NCBI RefSeq assembly: GCF_009371985.2
Contig: NZ_VIKU02000005.1
Coordinates: 248,001 to 312,000 of the forward strand
DNA: 64,000 bases
Direction of reading: 5' to 3'
Source: Pelagihabitans pacificus
GTDB taxonomy: Bacteria; Bacteroidota; Bacteroidia; Flavobacteriales; Flavobacteriaceae
Below, piece after piece: positions 17,630 through 26,630 of the stretch. The notes beneath the pieces are model-generated. The model had not been told where the DNA came from. It did no database searches and saw nothing but the letters and a program-made list of their open reading frames with translations. Numbering within the stretch: the first letter of the stretch is position 1; every line of letters starts with the position of its first letter. A program made the translations under genes and the position numbers.

Positions 17630-18709
17630 CTATGCATATTGATCTCCGAACTTCTCCTTTACTTTGGCCAATACTTGTTTGATGTCTTGCTCCTTCGATT
17701 TCGGATATATCAAAAGTACCTCTTCTTTATCGACAATGATATAATCTTCCAACCCGTCGACCACAATAATCTTCCCTTTGGGTGAGCGAATCATATTCCC
17801 GGTAGCGTCTTGGCTGATGACCTTACTGTTGACCACCGCATTGCCGTGTTCGTCTTTGTTTAGCTTATCGTACAAAGAACCCCAGGTTCCCAGATCGTTC
17901 CAGTCAAAAGTGGCCGGAAGCACAAAAATTGCCTTCGAATGTTCCAAAATCGCATAATCGATCGAGATATTCTCGGCCTTGGGATAATTTTCACTGATAA
18001 AAGCCTTTTCATCCGCATTGTTGTAACAGGACATTCCCGCCTCAAATAACGAATATTGATCTGGCTGATAATTCTTGAAGGCATTTACGATCGTGTTTAC
18101 ACTCCACATAAAAATACCTGCATTCCAAAGAAAATTTCCTTGCTCCAAGAATTCTTTCGCCGTCCCGTAATCGGGTTTCTCCCTAAACTGATACACTTTT
18201 TTGAGTCCGTCACCGCTTTGCTTCTCGAATTCGATATAACCGAAGCCCGTATTCGGAAAAGTAGGTTTAATTCCCAAGGTACACAACACTTCTTCCCTCC
18301 CACATTTTTCAAAACAGCTAATCACATCCTTAGCAAAAGCGTCTTCATCTTCGATCCAGTGATCACTGGGCGCTACGATCATGACCCCATCGGGATTCAT
18401 TTTTTGTATTTTCAAGGCCGCATATAAAATACACGGGGCGGTATTGCGCATCGCAGGTTCCAAAACCACTTGCTCTTGCGTCACCATGGGCAACTGCTCG
18501 AGGACAAGATCGTTGTAGCGCTCATTGGTCAGGATGAGAATATTTTCGGTAGGCACAAACTTGTTGAGACGTTTGAAGGTTTTTTGGATCAAGGTTTCGC
18601 CCGTCCCGAGCATATCGTGAAACTGCTTCGGGTTTTCCGTTGTACTTACGGGCCAAAATCGGGATCCAACCCCGCCAGCCATCAATACTGCATAATAGTT
18701 CTTGTTCAT
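17630..18709 (-). CDS. Mannose-1-phosphate guanylyltransferase
   Basis: 359 residues, the length of a ManC-type nucleotidyltransferase without the fused isomerase domain. It makes GDP-mannose from GTP and mannose 1-phosphate for surface polysaccharides. The nucleotide-binding motif is LMAGGVGSRFWPVS, followed by GTGETLIQKTF, EPAMRNTAPCILYAA, IVAPSDHWI and FNWNDLGTWGSLY-like (DWNDLGTWGSL) metal-site segments. It lies between the SprT-like gene and the DUF389 gene on the same strand, probably one transcript. Confidence 0.94.
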   Translation of the reverse strand: MNKNYYAVLMAGGVGSRFWPVSTTENPKQFHDMLGTGETLIQKTFKRLNKFVPTENILILTNERYNDLVLEQLPMVTQEQVVLEPAMRNTAPCILYAALKIQKMNPDGVMIVAPSDHWIEDEDAFAKDVISCFEKCGREEVLCTLGIKPTFPNTGFGYIEFEKQSGDGLKKVYQFREKPDYGTAKEFLEQGNFLWNAGIFMWSVNTIVNAFKNYQPDQYSLFEAGMSCYNNADEKAFISENYPKAENISIDYAILEHSKAIFVLPATFDWNDLGTWGSLYDKLNKDEHGNAVVNSKVISQDATGNMIRSPKGKIIVVDGLEDYIIVDKEEVLLIYPKSKEQDIKQVLAKVKEKFGDQYA

Positions 18710-18796
18710 GTCATTTCGTTTATGAAAGCGGTGGGCAATTTTTACCGACCGCGACCATTTTCATTTCAATCGACAAAGCAGGTGTGCGCAGCCCGA

Positions 18797-19399
18797 TTAT
18801 TCGCTTAAAAGTTCGACCTCGGCATTTGGTTGAAAAAGATAAACCTTCCCTGTCGCCAAGTCGACACATTCGTATCGTTTTACTCTTTTATTGCCCTTCT
18901 TAAAGCATTTGCCATTATAAATGCGAAAAATACTACCTAAAGGTAGCTCAAAAACGTAGGTTTTATCCGTTTGTTGCGCATCATATTGTTTCAAAGCTAT
19001 GGATAATTGGGCATCGGTACTACTACTGGCCTTTGGATTCCTAAAATGCTTCGCCAGAAGGGGCAAAAGTTTCGACGGAAAGATTTCCGGACGTATAAAA
19101 GGGAGCATTAAATGTTGAAAGGTATGTTTCCATTCCAATCCATGGGGCTTGATGCTTCGTCCGTATTTCTCAAAGGCTACCAAATGAGCGATTTCATGGA
19201 CCAAAGTAATGAGAAATCGGTATTTGTTTAAAGTGGCATTGACCGTGATCAGGTGCTTTCCATTGGACATTCTGCGGTAATCCCCATGGCGGGTCACCCG
19301 TTCGTTCACTATTTTTAAATGTACTCCGGTCTGTTTGATCAACACTAAACAGGGGTCTACCGAACGCTCGGGAAGGTATTTCTGAAGGATGGTATCCAT
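18797..19399 (-). CDS. SprT-like zinc metalloprotease-domain protein
   Basis: 200 residues from the ATG at 19399. The zinc-binding HExxH is His68-Glu69-Ile-Ala-His72 (LVHEIAHLVAFEKYG), the signature of SprT-like domains related to Spartan/Wss1 proteases that act on DNA-protein crosslinks in eukaryotes. The C-terminal part (KGNKRVKRYECVDLATGKVYLF) resembles the usual C-terminal beta-ribbon. A GTG nine bases upstream could extend it by three residues but lies within the promoter-proximal sequence. The bacterial role is unproven. Confidence 0.85.
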   Translation of the reverse strand: MDTILQKYLPERSVDPCLVLIKQTGVHLKIVNERVTRHGDYRRMSNGKHLITVNATLNKYRFLITLVHEIAHLVAFEKYGRSIKPHGLEWKHTFQHLMLPFIRPEIFPSKLLPLLAKHFRNPKASSSTDAQLSIALKQYDAQQTDKTYVFELPLGSIFRIYNGKCFKKGNKRVKRYECVDLATGKVYLFQPNAEVELLSE

Positions 19400-19405
19400 T
19401 GGGCA

Positions 19406-19413
19406 CAAAAATA
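19406..19413 (-). promoter_or_regulatory. -7 promoter element (TATTTTTG) of the SprT-like gene
   Basis: Exact TAnnTTTG match on the minus strand, only six bases upstream of the ATG at 19399, implying a leaderless or nearly leaderless mRNA. Confidence 0.45.
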
Positions 19414-19696
19414 CTTCATTTGTTTGATACCTGTTATGTTCCGTGCGATGGTAGTTGATGATGCCTTCTGTTAAATTCCCCGGTTGTAAATATACCGCTC
19501 CCGGAAGATGGTGGAATGTTGGGCGTCGACATCGAGTTTGAAGTAGCTACCATCAAATGGTTACAGTTTACCAAACATATGAAAACCAATGATATCCAGA
19601 TAATGTGGAACGGACGAAAAAGAATCGGAAAACACTTCAGGACAAGGTTTCAATCTAGAGAATTCCGTATCCAAACTATCTACAAAAAATGGTCGT
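19414..19696. other. Intergenic stretch with decayed open frames
   Basis: About 280 bases with no recognisable gene. On the minus strand a readable frame (with segments such as RPFFVDSLDTEFSRL and FKLDVDAQHSTIFRER) is broken by stops and has no start codon; on the plus strand an 84-codon open frame (19516-19770) mirrors it. Neither resembles a known family. It may be the remains of a lost minus-strand gene. Confidence 0.4.
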
Positions 19697-20377
19697 TTAA
19701 GGGGTGCTACTGGATACCTGTAACAACTTACCATTATAAAACTTTTGCCCGGTCAAGGCAAAATCCTTGATGTAGGTAGCCATTTCCAAGGCGGTTAGGG
19801 GGGCTTGGTAACCTGGGAAAGCCTCCTCCAACATCTCGGTCTGTACGGCTCCCAAGGCCAACACGTTGAAAGACGGACCGGTTTCCTTGAATTCCTCTGC
19901 CCACAATTCGGTCAAGGTAATAACAGCGCCCTTACTGGAGCTATAAGCGGAGAGTCCCGGAAACTTCATGCTCCCTTGCACTCCCCCCATGGAACTGATG
20001 GTGACCACGTGCCCGTTTTTTGGCATGTTGGGCAATACAATTTTGGTAATAGCGGCTACCCCGAATACATTCACTCGATATATTGCTTCAAAGGCCTCCA
20101 TGTCGGTCTCTAAAAACGGTTGATTGAGAAGCTTCCCAGCGTTGTTGATAAGGATATCGACGGTCTCAAAATCACTTCGCAAGAAAGCTTCCAACTTTTT
20201 CAGGTCCGGTATTTTAGAGAGGTCGAAAGAAAATGAAACGATATTGGGATGTTGCAAATCGGAAATCGGGGCATCATTTCTGGAAAGGGCAAGTACGCGG
20301 TGTCCGTCGTCGGCAAATAGTTTTGCCAATTCAAATCCTATTCCCCTGCTTGATCCGGTGATTATAATGTTTGCCAT
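19697..20377 (-). CDS. Short-chain dehydrogenase/reductase
   Basis: 226 residues. The Rossmann NAD(P)-binding motif is ITGSSRGIG (residues 6-14); NNAG is present (DILINNAGKL); the catalytic Ser is in TISSMGG and the YxxxK pair in YSSSKGAV. The substrate is unknown. Its ATG overlaps the stop codon of the M28 peptidase gene by one base (TGATG), so the two are translationally coupled. Confidence 0.9.
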   Translation of the reverse strand: MANIIITGSSRGIGFELAKLFADDGHRVLALSRNDAPISDLQHPNIVSFSFDLSKIPDLKKLEAFLRSDFETVDILINNAGKLLNQPFLETDMEAFEAIYRVNVFGVAAITKIVLPNMPKNGHVVTISSMGGVQGSMKFPGLSAYSSSKGAVITLTELWAEEFKETGPSFNVLALGAVQTEMLEEAFPGYQAPLTALEMATYIKDFALTGQKFYNGKLLQVSSSTP

Positions 20378-21426
20378 CAGTAATAGAAGATTTCCTTGGT
20401 AGGAGCATTGATGATTCCTTTCATCACCGGAATAGACTCATTGACCACCTTGGCCATGTGTTCATAATTCATTTCACTGGTTTCATCACCCACCTTATGG
20501 TAGTGGCCATAATTGGTAAAATCAAAAGTGCTATAGGTTTGGGAGGGTACGTTAAAAGCTTCGTGAAAAGGGAAGTTGTCGGACCGTTTAAATAGGTTGA
20601 ACTCCTGCGCCTTGGGTAAAAACCCCGCAAAGGTATCATTGGCGTATCGGTTGCTTATATCGGCCAGGTTGGAGAGTTGGTAACCCGTGACATATAATAA
20701 ATGGTCTTTCCCCACCATCGGAACGCCTACCATTTCAAAGTTCAACATTACGTACAAGTCCAAATCCTCGTTACTTAATTTTTCCGCCAAATGTTTAGAT
20801 CCCAAAAGTCCTTTCTCTTCTGCCGAGAACAGGGCGAAGATGACACTTCGCTTGTTGCTTCTTGAAGCACCGAAATAACGCGCCAGTTCCATAACTGTTG
20901 CGGTACCGGTGGCATTATCGTTGGCACCATTGGCGATGGTGTCCCCGTTTTCCCCTTCAACCTTGCCAATGTGATCGTAATGGGCGCCTATGATAACAAA
21001 TTCATCTTTTAGGGCAGGGTCGCGACCTTCCAGATAACCGACTACGTTGTAGGCCGGAACATCGATATTGGAAAGCGTGTCCTTATAGGTTCGAAAATAT
21101 GGTTGTATCCCATTGGAGGCAAAACTATCCTCGATCAGTTTGGCCGCTTTTTCGATTCCTTCACTTCCCGTATCGCGTCCTTCCAAGTCATCCGAGGCCA
21201 AAAACTCCATCAAAAACTTGATCTTAAAAGCATTGGTAAACCCGGTGTTCGACGCATCGGCCTCCATCTCCGCACTTTGCTCTTTGGCCGGACCTGTCGG
21301 TACGTCTACGATACTTCGATCCCATTGATAGGTTTCTGTTTTCTCCAGGGTCACATCCTGTTTTAGTTTACTGGAGCTGCATGCGAACAGCGCGGCCAGG
21401 AGCAAAAGGGATAGGGATTTCTTCAT
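20377..21426 (-). CDS. M28-family metallopeptidase lipoprotein
   Basis: 349 residues with a lipoprotein signal (LLLLAALFAC, lipobox Cys16), so it is anchored in the envelope. The two-zinc aminopeptidase core shows IIGAHYDHIG, NGANDNATGTATVMELAR, the catalytic Glu pair in FSAEEKGLLGS, and the final zinc His in the GHYHKVGDE segment. It probably trims peptides in the periplasm. It begins 25 bases after the pdhC terminator and is coupled to the SDR gene downstream. Confidence 0.92.
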   Translation of the reverse strand: MKKSLSLLLLAALFACSSSKLKQDVTLEKTETYQWDRSIVDVPTGPAKEQSAEMEADASNTGFTNAFKIKFLMEFLASDDLEGRDTGSEGIEKAAKLIEDSFASNGIQPYFRTYKDTLSNIDVPAYNVVGYLEGRDPALKDEFVIIGAHYDHIGKVEGENGDTIANGANDNATGTATVMELARYFGASRSNKRSVIFALFSAEEKGLLGSKHLAEKLSNEDLDLYVMLNFEMVGVPMVGKDHLLYVTGYQLSNLADISNRYANDTFAGFLPKAQEFNLFKRSDNFPFHEAFNVPSQTYSTFDFTNYGHYHKVGDETSEMNYEHMAKVVNESIPVMKGIINAPTKEIFYY

Positions 21427-21450
21427 AGTTGTAATTTAATCTTCTAAGGA

Positions 21451-21481
21451 TAAAAAAGCATCCCTATGATTTTGGGATGCT
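21451..21481 (-). terminator. Rho-independent terminator of pdhA-pdhC
   Basis: Minus-strand stem AGCATCCC/GGGATGCT (21457-21464 and 21474-21481) with a nine-base loop followed by TTTTTT. Confidence 0.82.
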
Positions 21482-21510
21482 CGTTTTGTTTCGATCCAGA
21501 CATTTTGGGT

Positions 21511-23163
21511 CTAAGCCAGCATAGTGACCGGATTCTCCAAATAGGCCCTCAAGGTCTGTAGGAACTCTGCACCCGTAGCCCCATCCACGGTTCTATGGTC
21601 ACAGGCCAAAGAGACCTTCATTGTATTACCTACCACGATTTCCCCATTTTTGACAACGGGTTTCTGCACGATAGCCCCAACGGATAATATGGCCGAATTG
21701 GGCTGATTGATAATGGATGTGAATTCCAATATTCCGAACATACCGAGATTGGAAACGGTGAAGGTGCTGCCCTCCATCTCCGCAGGGGTCAATTTCTTGT
21801 TCCTAGCCCTCCCGGCCAAATCCTTGACCGAAGCTCCAATCTGTGTCAGGGTCATTTGATCGGTAAATTTCAATACAGGCACCACAAGTCCGTCTTCAAC
21901 GGCTACGGCTACCCCCACGTGTATATGGTGGTTATACCGTGTGGTGTCCCCATTCCAAGTTGTATTGACCTGAGGATGTTTTTTCAGTGCCATGGCTGCC
22001 GCTTTTACCACCATATCGTTAAAAGATACCTTGGTGTCTGGCAAGCTGTTTATTTGGGCACGTGAGGACATCGCATTGTCCATATCGACCTCAATCATCA
22101 AATAATAGTGTGGAGCGGTAAATTTGGACTCCGCCAGGCGCTTCGCGATCGTCTTCCGCATCTGGGAGTTCTTTACCTCCTCGCTTCCCTCTTCACCCAC
22201 GGGTAAATTGATGGGAGCCGTAGCGATTGCAGAAGTCGTAGGCGATTTTTCTTCAACTTCGGGCGCTGTTTCAACCTTCGCGGCAGGTTGGTAATTCTCG
22301 ATATCTTTCTTTATGATTCGGCCGTGATCACCCGATCCGGTTACTTGGGAAAGATCGATACCCTTGTCCGCAGCGATTTTTTTGGCCAAGGGAGAGGCAA
22401 ATATGCGCTGACCATCTGAAACCGTTTTCGGTTGGGCCGCACTCTCTTCCTTGGGAGTTTCTTCCACCTTGTCTTCGACAGTACTAGTAGTAGCCTTCCC
22501 TGCACCGGGCTTCGCATTCAACACTGCTTGTACATCGGTACCTTCCGGCCCGATAACCGCCAGCACTGCGTCCACCGGAGACGATTCCCCTTCCTGAATA
22601 CCGATATGTAATAACGTACCCGAGTAAAACGACTCGAATTCCATCGTGGCCTTATCGGTTTCGATTTCGGCCAGTATATCACCTTCCTCGACAGTATCGC
22701 CTACCTTTTTCAACCAAGTTGCCACTGTACCTTCTTCCATGGTATCGCTCAAGCGGGGCATTTTAATCACCTCGACTCCCTCTGGAATTTCGTTGGAAAC
22801 CGATGCTTCCGATTTTTCTTTGGTTTCGGCTTCGGATTGTTTGTCCTCTTCCGGGGCTTCCGTTTTATCGGAGTCTTCCCCGGAAGACGAAGTGTCCCCG
22901 TTCAATAAACCCGAGATGTCTTCGCCCTCTTCCCCGATTATTGCCAAAAGGGAATCTACGGGAGCACCGTCACCCTCTGCAATTCCTATGTGCAAAAGGG
23001 TACCTTCATGAAAAGACTCAAACTCCATCGTTGCCTTATCGGTCTCGATTTCAGCTAAAATATCTCCCTCTTCGATTTTGTCCCCTACTTGCTTCAACCA
23101 TTTTGCCACGGTACCTTCTTCCATGGTATCGCTCAAACGGGGCATATTGATTACTTCTGCCAT
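21511..23163 (-). CDS. pdhC: Pyruvate dehydrogenase E2, dihydrolipoamide acetyltransferase with two lipoyl domains
   Basis: 550 residues. It accepts the acetyl group from E1 on swinging lipoyl arms and transfers it to CoA. Two lipoyl domains (about 1-80 and 131-210) carry the lipoylated Lys43 and Lys171, each in ETDKATMEFES. They are followed by a Pro/Ala/Glu-rich linker, an E3/E1-binding domain (SPLAKKIAADKGIDLSQV, about 262-295) and the catalytic domain (about 330-550) with the active-site His in LACDHRTVDGATGAEFL. The two lipoyl copies are very alike at DNA level. Four bases separate it from the pdhA stop, so pdhA-pdhC is an operon. Confidence 0.97.
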   Translation of the reverse strand: MAEVINMPRLSDTMEEGTVAKWLKQVGDKIEEGDILAEIETDKATMEFESFHEGTLLHIGIAEGDGAPVDSLLAIIGEEGEDISGLLNGDTSSSGEDSDKTEAPEEDKQSEAETKEKSEASVSNEIPEGVEVIKMPRLSDTMEEGTVATWLKKVGDTVEEGDILAEIETDKATMEFESFYSGTLLHIGIQEGESSPVDAVLAVIGPEGTDVQAVLNAKPGAGKATTSTVEDKVEETPKEESAAQPKTVSDGQRIFASPLAKKIAADKGIDLSQVTGSGDHGRIIKKDIENYQPAAKVETAPEVEEKSPTTSAIATAPINLPVGEEGSEEVKNSQMRKTIAKRLAESKFTAPHYYLMIEVDMDNAMSSRAQINSLPDTKVSFNDMVVKAAAMALKKHPQVNTTWNGDTTRYNHHIHVGVAVAVEDGLVVPVLKFTDQMTLTQIGASVKDLAGRARNKKLTPAEMEGSTFTVSNLGMFGILEFTSIINQPNSAILSVGAIVQKPVVKNGEIVVGNTMKVSLACDHRTVDGATGAEFLQTLRAYLENPVTMLA

Positions 23164-23167
23164 TTAC

Positions 23168-24166
23168 TTAAAGTTTATGTGGTACAAAAGGAAAATCTTC
23201 CTGTTCGTAGACCATGTCGTATAATTGTTGCTTCGGTGGATAATCCGATTCTTCGGCGAATTTCTCACATTCCGACACCAAATCCTTCACCCGTTTGTCG
23301 ATGGCCTTGATTTCTTCATCGGTAGCATACTTCTTTTCCTTGATAACTTCAAGCACCTTGGTAATCGGGTCTATTTTCTTGTATTCCTGGACTTCCTCCT
23401 TCGTCCTATAATGCTGGGCATCTGACATTGAGTGTCCTCGATACCGATAGGTTTTCATTTCCAAAAAGGTGGGACCACCACCACTCCTGGCGCGCTCGAT
23501 CGCCTTACTCATTTCTTGGGCTACTGTTACGGGATCCATACCATCGACCGGGCCACATGGCATCTCGTACCCAAGTCCCAATTTCCAGATTTCGGTGGAA
23601 TAGGAAGTTCTTTCGACCGAGGTACCCATGGCGTAGCCGTTGTTCTCACAGACAAAAACCACCGGTAGCTGCCAAAGCATGGCCAAATTAAATGCTTCGT
23701 GCAAAGAGCCCTGACGTACCGCACCATCTCCCATGTAACAAAGGGTGACATTGTCCCTTCCAAAATATTTATCCCCGAAGGCCATCCCTGCCCCTAAGGG
23801 AATTTGCCCGCCTACGATTCCATGCCCACCGTAAAAACGGTGCTCTTTGGAAAATATATGCATCGATCCCCCCATTCCTTTTGAGGTGCCCGTTACTTTT
23901 CCGTATAGTTCTGCCATTACTCTTCTCGGATCAACGCCCATGCCTATGGGTTGTACGTGGTTCCTATAGGCAGTAATCATTCGATCTTTGGTAAGGTCCA
24001 TCGCGTGTAGGGATCCCGCCAAAACCGCTTCCTGCCCATTGTATAGGTGAAGAAAACCCCTGACTTTCTGCTGGATATATACGGCGGCGAGCTTGTCTTC
24101 AAACTTGCGCCAGAATAACATATCCTCGTACCACTTTAGATAGACTTCCTTGGTAATTTTTTCCAT
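23168..24166 (-). CDS. pdhA: Pyruvate dehydrogenase E1 component, alpha subunit
   Basis: 332 residues. It is the partner of PdhB (778-1755). The thiamine-diphosphate motif begins GDG at residues 146-148 and ends with Asn175-Asn176 (CYMGDGAVRQGSLHEAF ... VVFVCENNGYAM). Other hallmarks are GFLHLYNGQEAV, GSMHIFSKEHRFYGGHGIVGGQ and TYRYRGHSMSDAQHYR. It heads the pdhA-pdhC operon with a candidate promoter at 24240-24247. Confidence 0.97.
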   Translation of the reverse strand: MEKITKEVYLKWYEDMLFWRKFEDKLAAVYIQQKVRGFLHLYNGQEAVLAGSLHAMDLTKDRMITAYRNHVQPIGMGVDPRRVMAELYGKVTGTSKGMGGSMHIFSKEHRFYGGHGIVGGQIPLGAGMAFGDKYFGRDNVTLCYMGDGAVRQGSLHEAFNLAMLWQLPVVFVCENNGYAMGTSVERTSYSTEIWKLGLGYEMPCGPVDGMDPVTVAQEMSKAIERARSGGGPTFLEMKTYRYRGHSMSDAQHYRTKEEVQEYKKIDPITKVLEVIKEKKYATDEEIKAIDKRVKDLVSECEKFAEESDYPPKQQLYDMVYEQEDFPFVPHKL

Positions 24167-24239
24167 TGATTATGTATTATATGCCATTCAAAAAAAACCT
24201 GAAACATACCGATAGCGGCCAGGTTAGGATTAAGGGAAA

Positions 24240-24247
24240 CAAAAATA
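24240..24247 (-). promoter_or_regulatory. -7 promoter element (TATTTTTG) of pdhA-pdhC
   Basis: Exact TAnnTTTG match on the minus strand about 74 bases before the pdhA ATG, in the 191-base gap after cdd. A good -33 element is not evident. Confidence 0.45.
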
Positions 24248-24357
24248 CATATTAAATCATTAGTGGAAAAAAATTGAAGTAAAAGGTTTTTGGAAAAGAT
24301 AAGGCTAGGATACTACCCGGATTTATCCGCTTGCTAGGCATTTTCCAAAGCTTCGGA

Positions 24358-24843
24358 CTATTTCAAAAAAGAAGCACCGAAGGCAAGTGGCAATAAATCC
24401 GCCACGGAATCACATTCAAGTACGGAACCCACTTCACCCATCATTAGGATACGGATCGGATGCGCTTGCTTTACTTCGTATTCGGAAATGGATTGTCTAC
24501 AATTTCCACAGGGGGCCGCTGCCCGATCTACCGTATAGTTTTTGGAAGATGCAGAAATGGCAATCGTTTTAATGGTTCCTTTCGGATACAATGCCCCTGC
24601 CTGAAAAACGGCGACCCTTTCCGCACAGAGGCCCGAAGGGTAGGAAGCATTTTCCTGATTACTCCCGATGACTATCGCCCCGTTACCCATCAATACGGCT
24701 GCCCCTACTTGAAATTGGGAATAAGGGGCATAGGCATTTTTTCGGGCGTTGATAGCGGTCAACATCAACTTCTTATCTTCCTCCGCAAGTTCTTCGATCG
24801 ATTCGAAAATAGAAAGTTCAAATGTTATTTTTTGCTTTTGCAT
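24358..24843 (-). CDS. cdd: Cytidine deaminase
   Basis: 161 residues, tetrameric-type (short) enzyme. It deaminates cytidine and deoxycytidine to uridine forms in pyrimidine salvage. Zinc ligands are Cys73 (SGLCAERVAVF, with catalytic Glu75), Cys112 and Cys115 (APCGNCRQ). The N-terminal substrate segment is AYAPYSQFQVGAAV. It sits between porV and pdhA, the standard flavobacterial order. Confidence 0.95.
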   Translation of the reverse strand: MQKQKITFELSIFESIEELAEEDKKLMLTAINARKNAYAPYSQFQVGAAVLMGNGAIVIGSNQENASYPSGLCAERVAVFQAGALYPKGTIKTIAISASSKNYTVDRAAAPCGNCRQSISEYEVKQAHPIRILMMGEVGSVLECDSVADLLPLAFGASFLK

Positions 24844-24957
24844 GGTGGGCGGTTTGGGTCTGGTTGAGAACCTTTATATGGTTCGATGCTTTCCCGCATG
24901 ACAACTAAAAGTACGTTTTTTCCTTTTTACCTTTTGTCACGGTGCTTTTGTATATAA

Positions 24958-24990
24958 GAAAAACCTGCACGAAGGCAGGCTTTTCTTATT
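24958..24990 (-). terminator. Terminator after porV
   Basis: Short stem CCTGC/GCAGG (24964-24968 and 24975-24979) flanked by TTTTTC on the minus strand, in the porV-cdd gap. T-rich sequence lies on both sides. Confidence 0.55.
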
Positions 24991-25016
24991 TTTTTGTCTT
25001 ATTCCGTTCGAAACGG

Positions 25017-26168
25017 TTAATCGTTCAACATTTCGTCCCCAAGATTAAAGGCAAGCGAGAAACGCAGTGAGTTTTCCAATGGGTTCTTGACCTGTGAGGT
25101 AGAGAACAAATAGGAAAGGTCTATTTGGACAACGTTGAATTTGAAGCCGGCACCAAGGGTAAAGAACTTTCTGGCACCTTTTTCCTCACTTTCGTTGAAA
25201 TATCCCGTACGAACCATAAACGAGTCCTGATAGGTATATTCTGCTCCTAGCGCCCAACTGAATTCCTTGAGCTCTTCCCCGAAACCATCGGGCGCATCTC
25301 CAAATGACTCAAAGACACCGCTAAAGAAACCTATTTGTTGGTACTCGTCGTTGTCGGAAGCATCGATATCGCCATCCCCGTCAAAATCTCGGGGCGTTGG
25401 AACCAAGAGCTTATTAAATTCAGAGGTGAAGGCGATGACGTTGTCCTGATCCAAAATCATATCAAAACCGAGTCCGAGGCCCAAATTAGTGGGAAGAAAG
25501 TTCTCTTGCCCACCTTCGTCATATTGTATTTTACCTCCTAAATTGGATATGTTGAAACCGCCTCTCCAACGACCATCAAAACTGCTATAGCCTATTTCCC
25601 TGGATCGATAGTATCCCGCCACGTCAACTGCAAACGCATTAGCAGCTTGTGAGTCGGTATTTCCGGTGGTTTGTGGCAATCTAAGATTGGAACTGATGAA
25701 CCTACCGGCAACGGCCATGGAGAACGTAGGGCTCAGTTTTAAGGAATAGGAACCGTCCAAGGCCAATTCGTTTGGCTTTACCAAGGTAGCCGGATCATTG
25801 ATCGTTTGCCGTAACTCTATTTCACCAAGGGTAAAGTACCTCAAACTGACAGCAAAGGCACTTTGGTCGTCAATCTTATTGAAATAACTACCACTGAGCA
25901 ACCCAATGTCCTTTATTACACTTTCCAAATAGGGGGTATATCCGAGTCCTATGCCCATTTTTCGATCTGCAAAAGCAAACTTTGCAGGGTTCCACTGTTG
26001 GGAATAGGCATCGGCAGAAGTTGCCACCCCTATGTCTCCCATACCGGCCGATCTGGCATCTGCGGCAATGGTAAGAAATGGTACCGCCGTGGTAATTACC
26101 CGATCGTTGTCCTGGGCAGATAATTTGCAAGCAACAGCCAATAGTGTCAGTATCGCTAATTTTTTCAT
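25017..26168 (-). CDS. porV: Type IX secretion outer-membrane protein PorV (LptO)
   Basis: 383 residues with a signal peptide (MKKLAILTLLAVACKLSAQ). PorV is a 14-stranded FadL-like barrel that shuttles secreted proteins from the SprA channel to the PorU sortase and the attachment complex. The start of the mature protein (TAVPFLTIAADARSAGMGDIGVATSADAYSQQWNPAKFA) and the C-terminal strands (LSYLFSTSQVKNPLENSLRFSLAF) are diagnostic. A calcium-loop-like acidic segment DFDGDGDIDASDND lies near residue 260-275. The gene has its own -7 element at 26222-26229. The porU gene that normally precedes it is absent here. Confidence 0.94.
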   Translation of the reverse strand: MKKLAILTLLAVACKLSAQDNDRVITTAVPFLTIAADARSAGMGDIGVATSADAYSQQWNPAKFAFADRKMGIGLGYTPYLESVIKDIGLLSGSYFNKIDDQSAFAVSLRYFTLGEIELRQTINDPATLVKPNELALDGSYSLKLSPTFSMAVAGRFISSNLRLPQTTGNTDSQAANAFAVDVAGYYRSREIGYSSFDGRWRGGFNISNLGGKIQYDEGGQENFLPTNLGLGLGFDMILDQDNVIAFTSEFNKLLVPTPRDFDGDGDIDASDNDEYQQIGFFSGVFESFGDAPDGFGEELKEFSWALGAEYTYQDSFMVRTGYFNESEEKGARKFFTLGAGFKFNVVQIDLSYLFSTSQVKNPLENSLRFSLAFNLGDEMLND

Positions 26169-26221
26169 TCGTTCCTTTTAAAGATTTAGTTATTTAAGAA
26201 AATTACCAAAGGGAAAACTCC

Positions 26222-26229
26222 CAAAAGTA
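26222..26229 (-). promoter_or_regulatory. -7 promoter element (TACTTTTG) of porV
   Basis: Exact TAnnTTTG match on the minus strand, 53 bases upstream of the porV ATG, inside the gap that replaces porU. Confidence 0.45.
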
Positions 26230-26630
26230 TGGTTATATTACATGCTTAAACGGGCATTTTAGCATTATCTTATATAGCAGGTGTTTTTTTTCGATGTAAC
26301 TGGTACTTTTTAGTGTAATTACCTTCCTTTTGGTTAACGGAAAAATTAAAACAAATTCACATGAGCGATAATCCTTGGAAAAAATATCACCGGACATAAA
26401 GAAAAGTCGGCACTAAATAATATTCTAGACTTTACGCCGTTATCTTTTTAAACCTACGCATGGGGCACACAAAGCTTGCGGAGCGTTTTGGGCAAAAATT
26501 TATTGAACAGATAAAATATAATACCCAAATCACCGTTTTACATGCCGAAAGTGACATTAAAATTAATCAAAATACAAACTCGAATTGCCTTGAACCCGTG
26601 ATTCGAAACATTTGAACTCAAGTCCTAATT
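26230..26630. other. AT-rich intergenic region between porV and gldJ, where porU is normally found
   Basis: The whole porV-gldJ gap is 462 bases. It has no frame resembling PorU. A 51-codon plus-strand open frame (26460-26615, beginning MGHTKLAERFGQKF) ends 15 bases before gldJ but matches nothing known to me and may be chance. The rest looks like divergent promoter and leader DNA. Confidence 0.6.

Noticed and set aside
26460-26615. 51-codon open frame just upstream of gldJ
   Set aside because: No family, no promoter or coding-like composition that I can show; kept only as a note in the intergenic entry.
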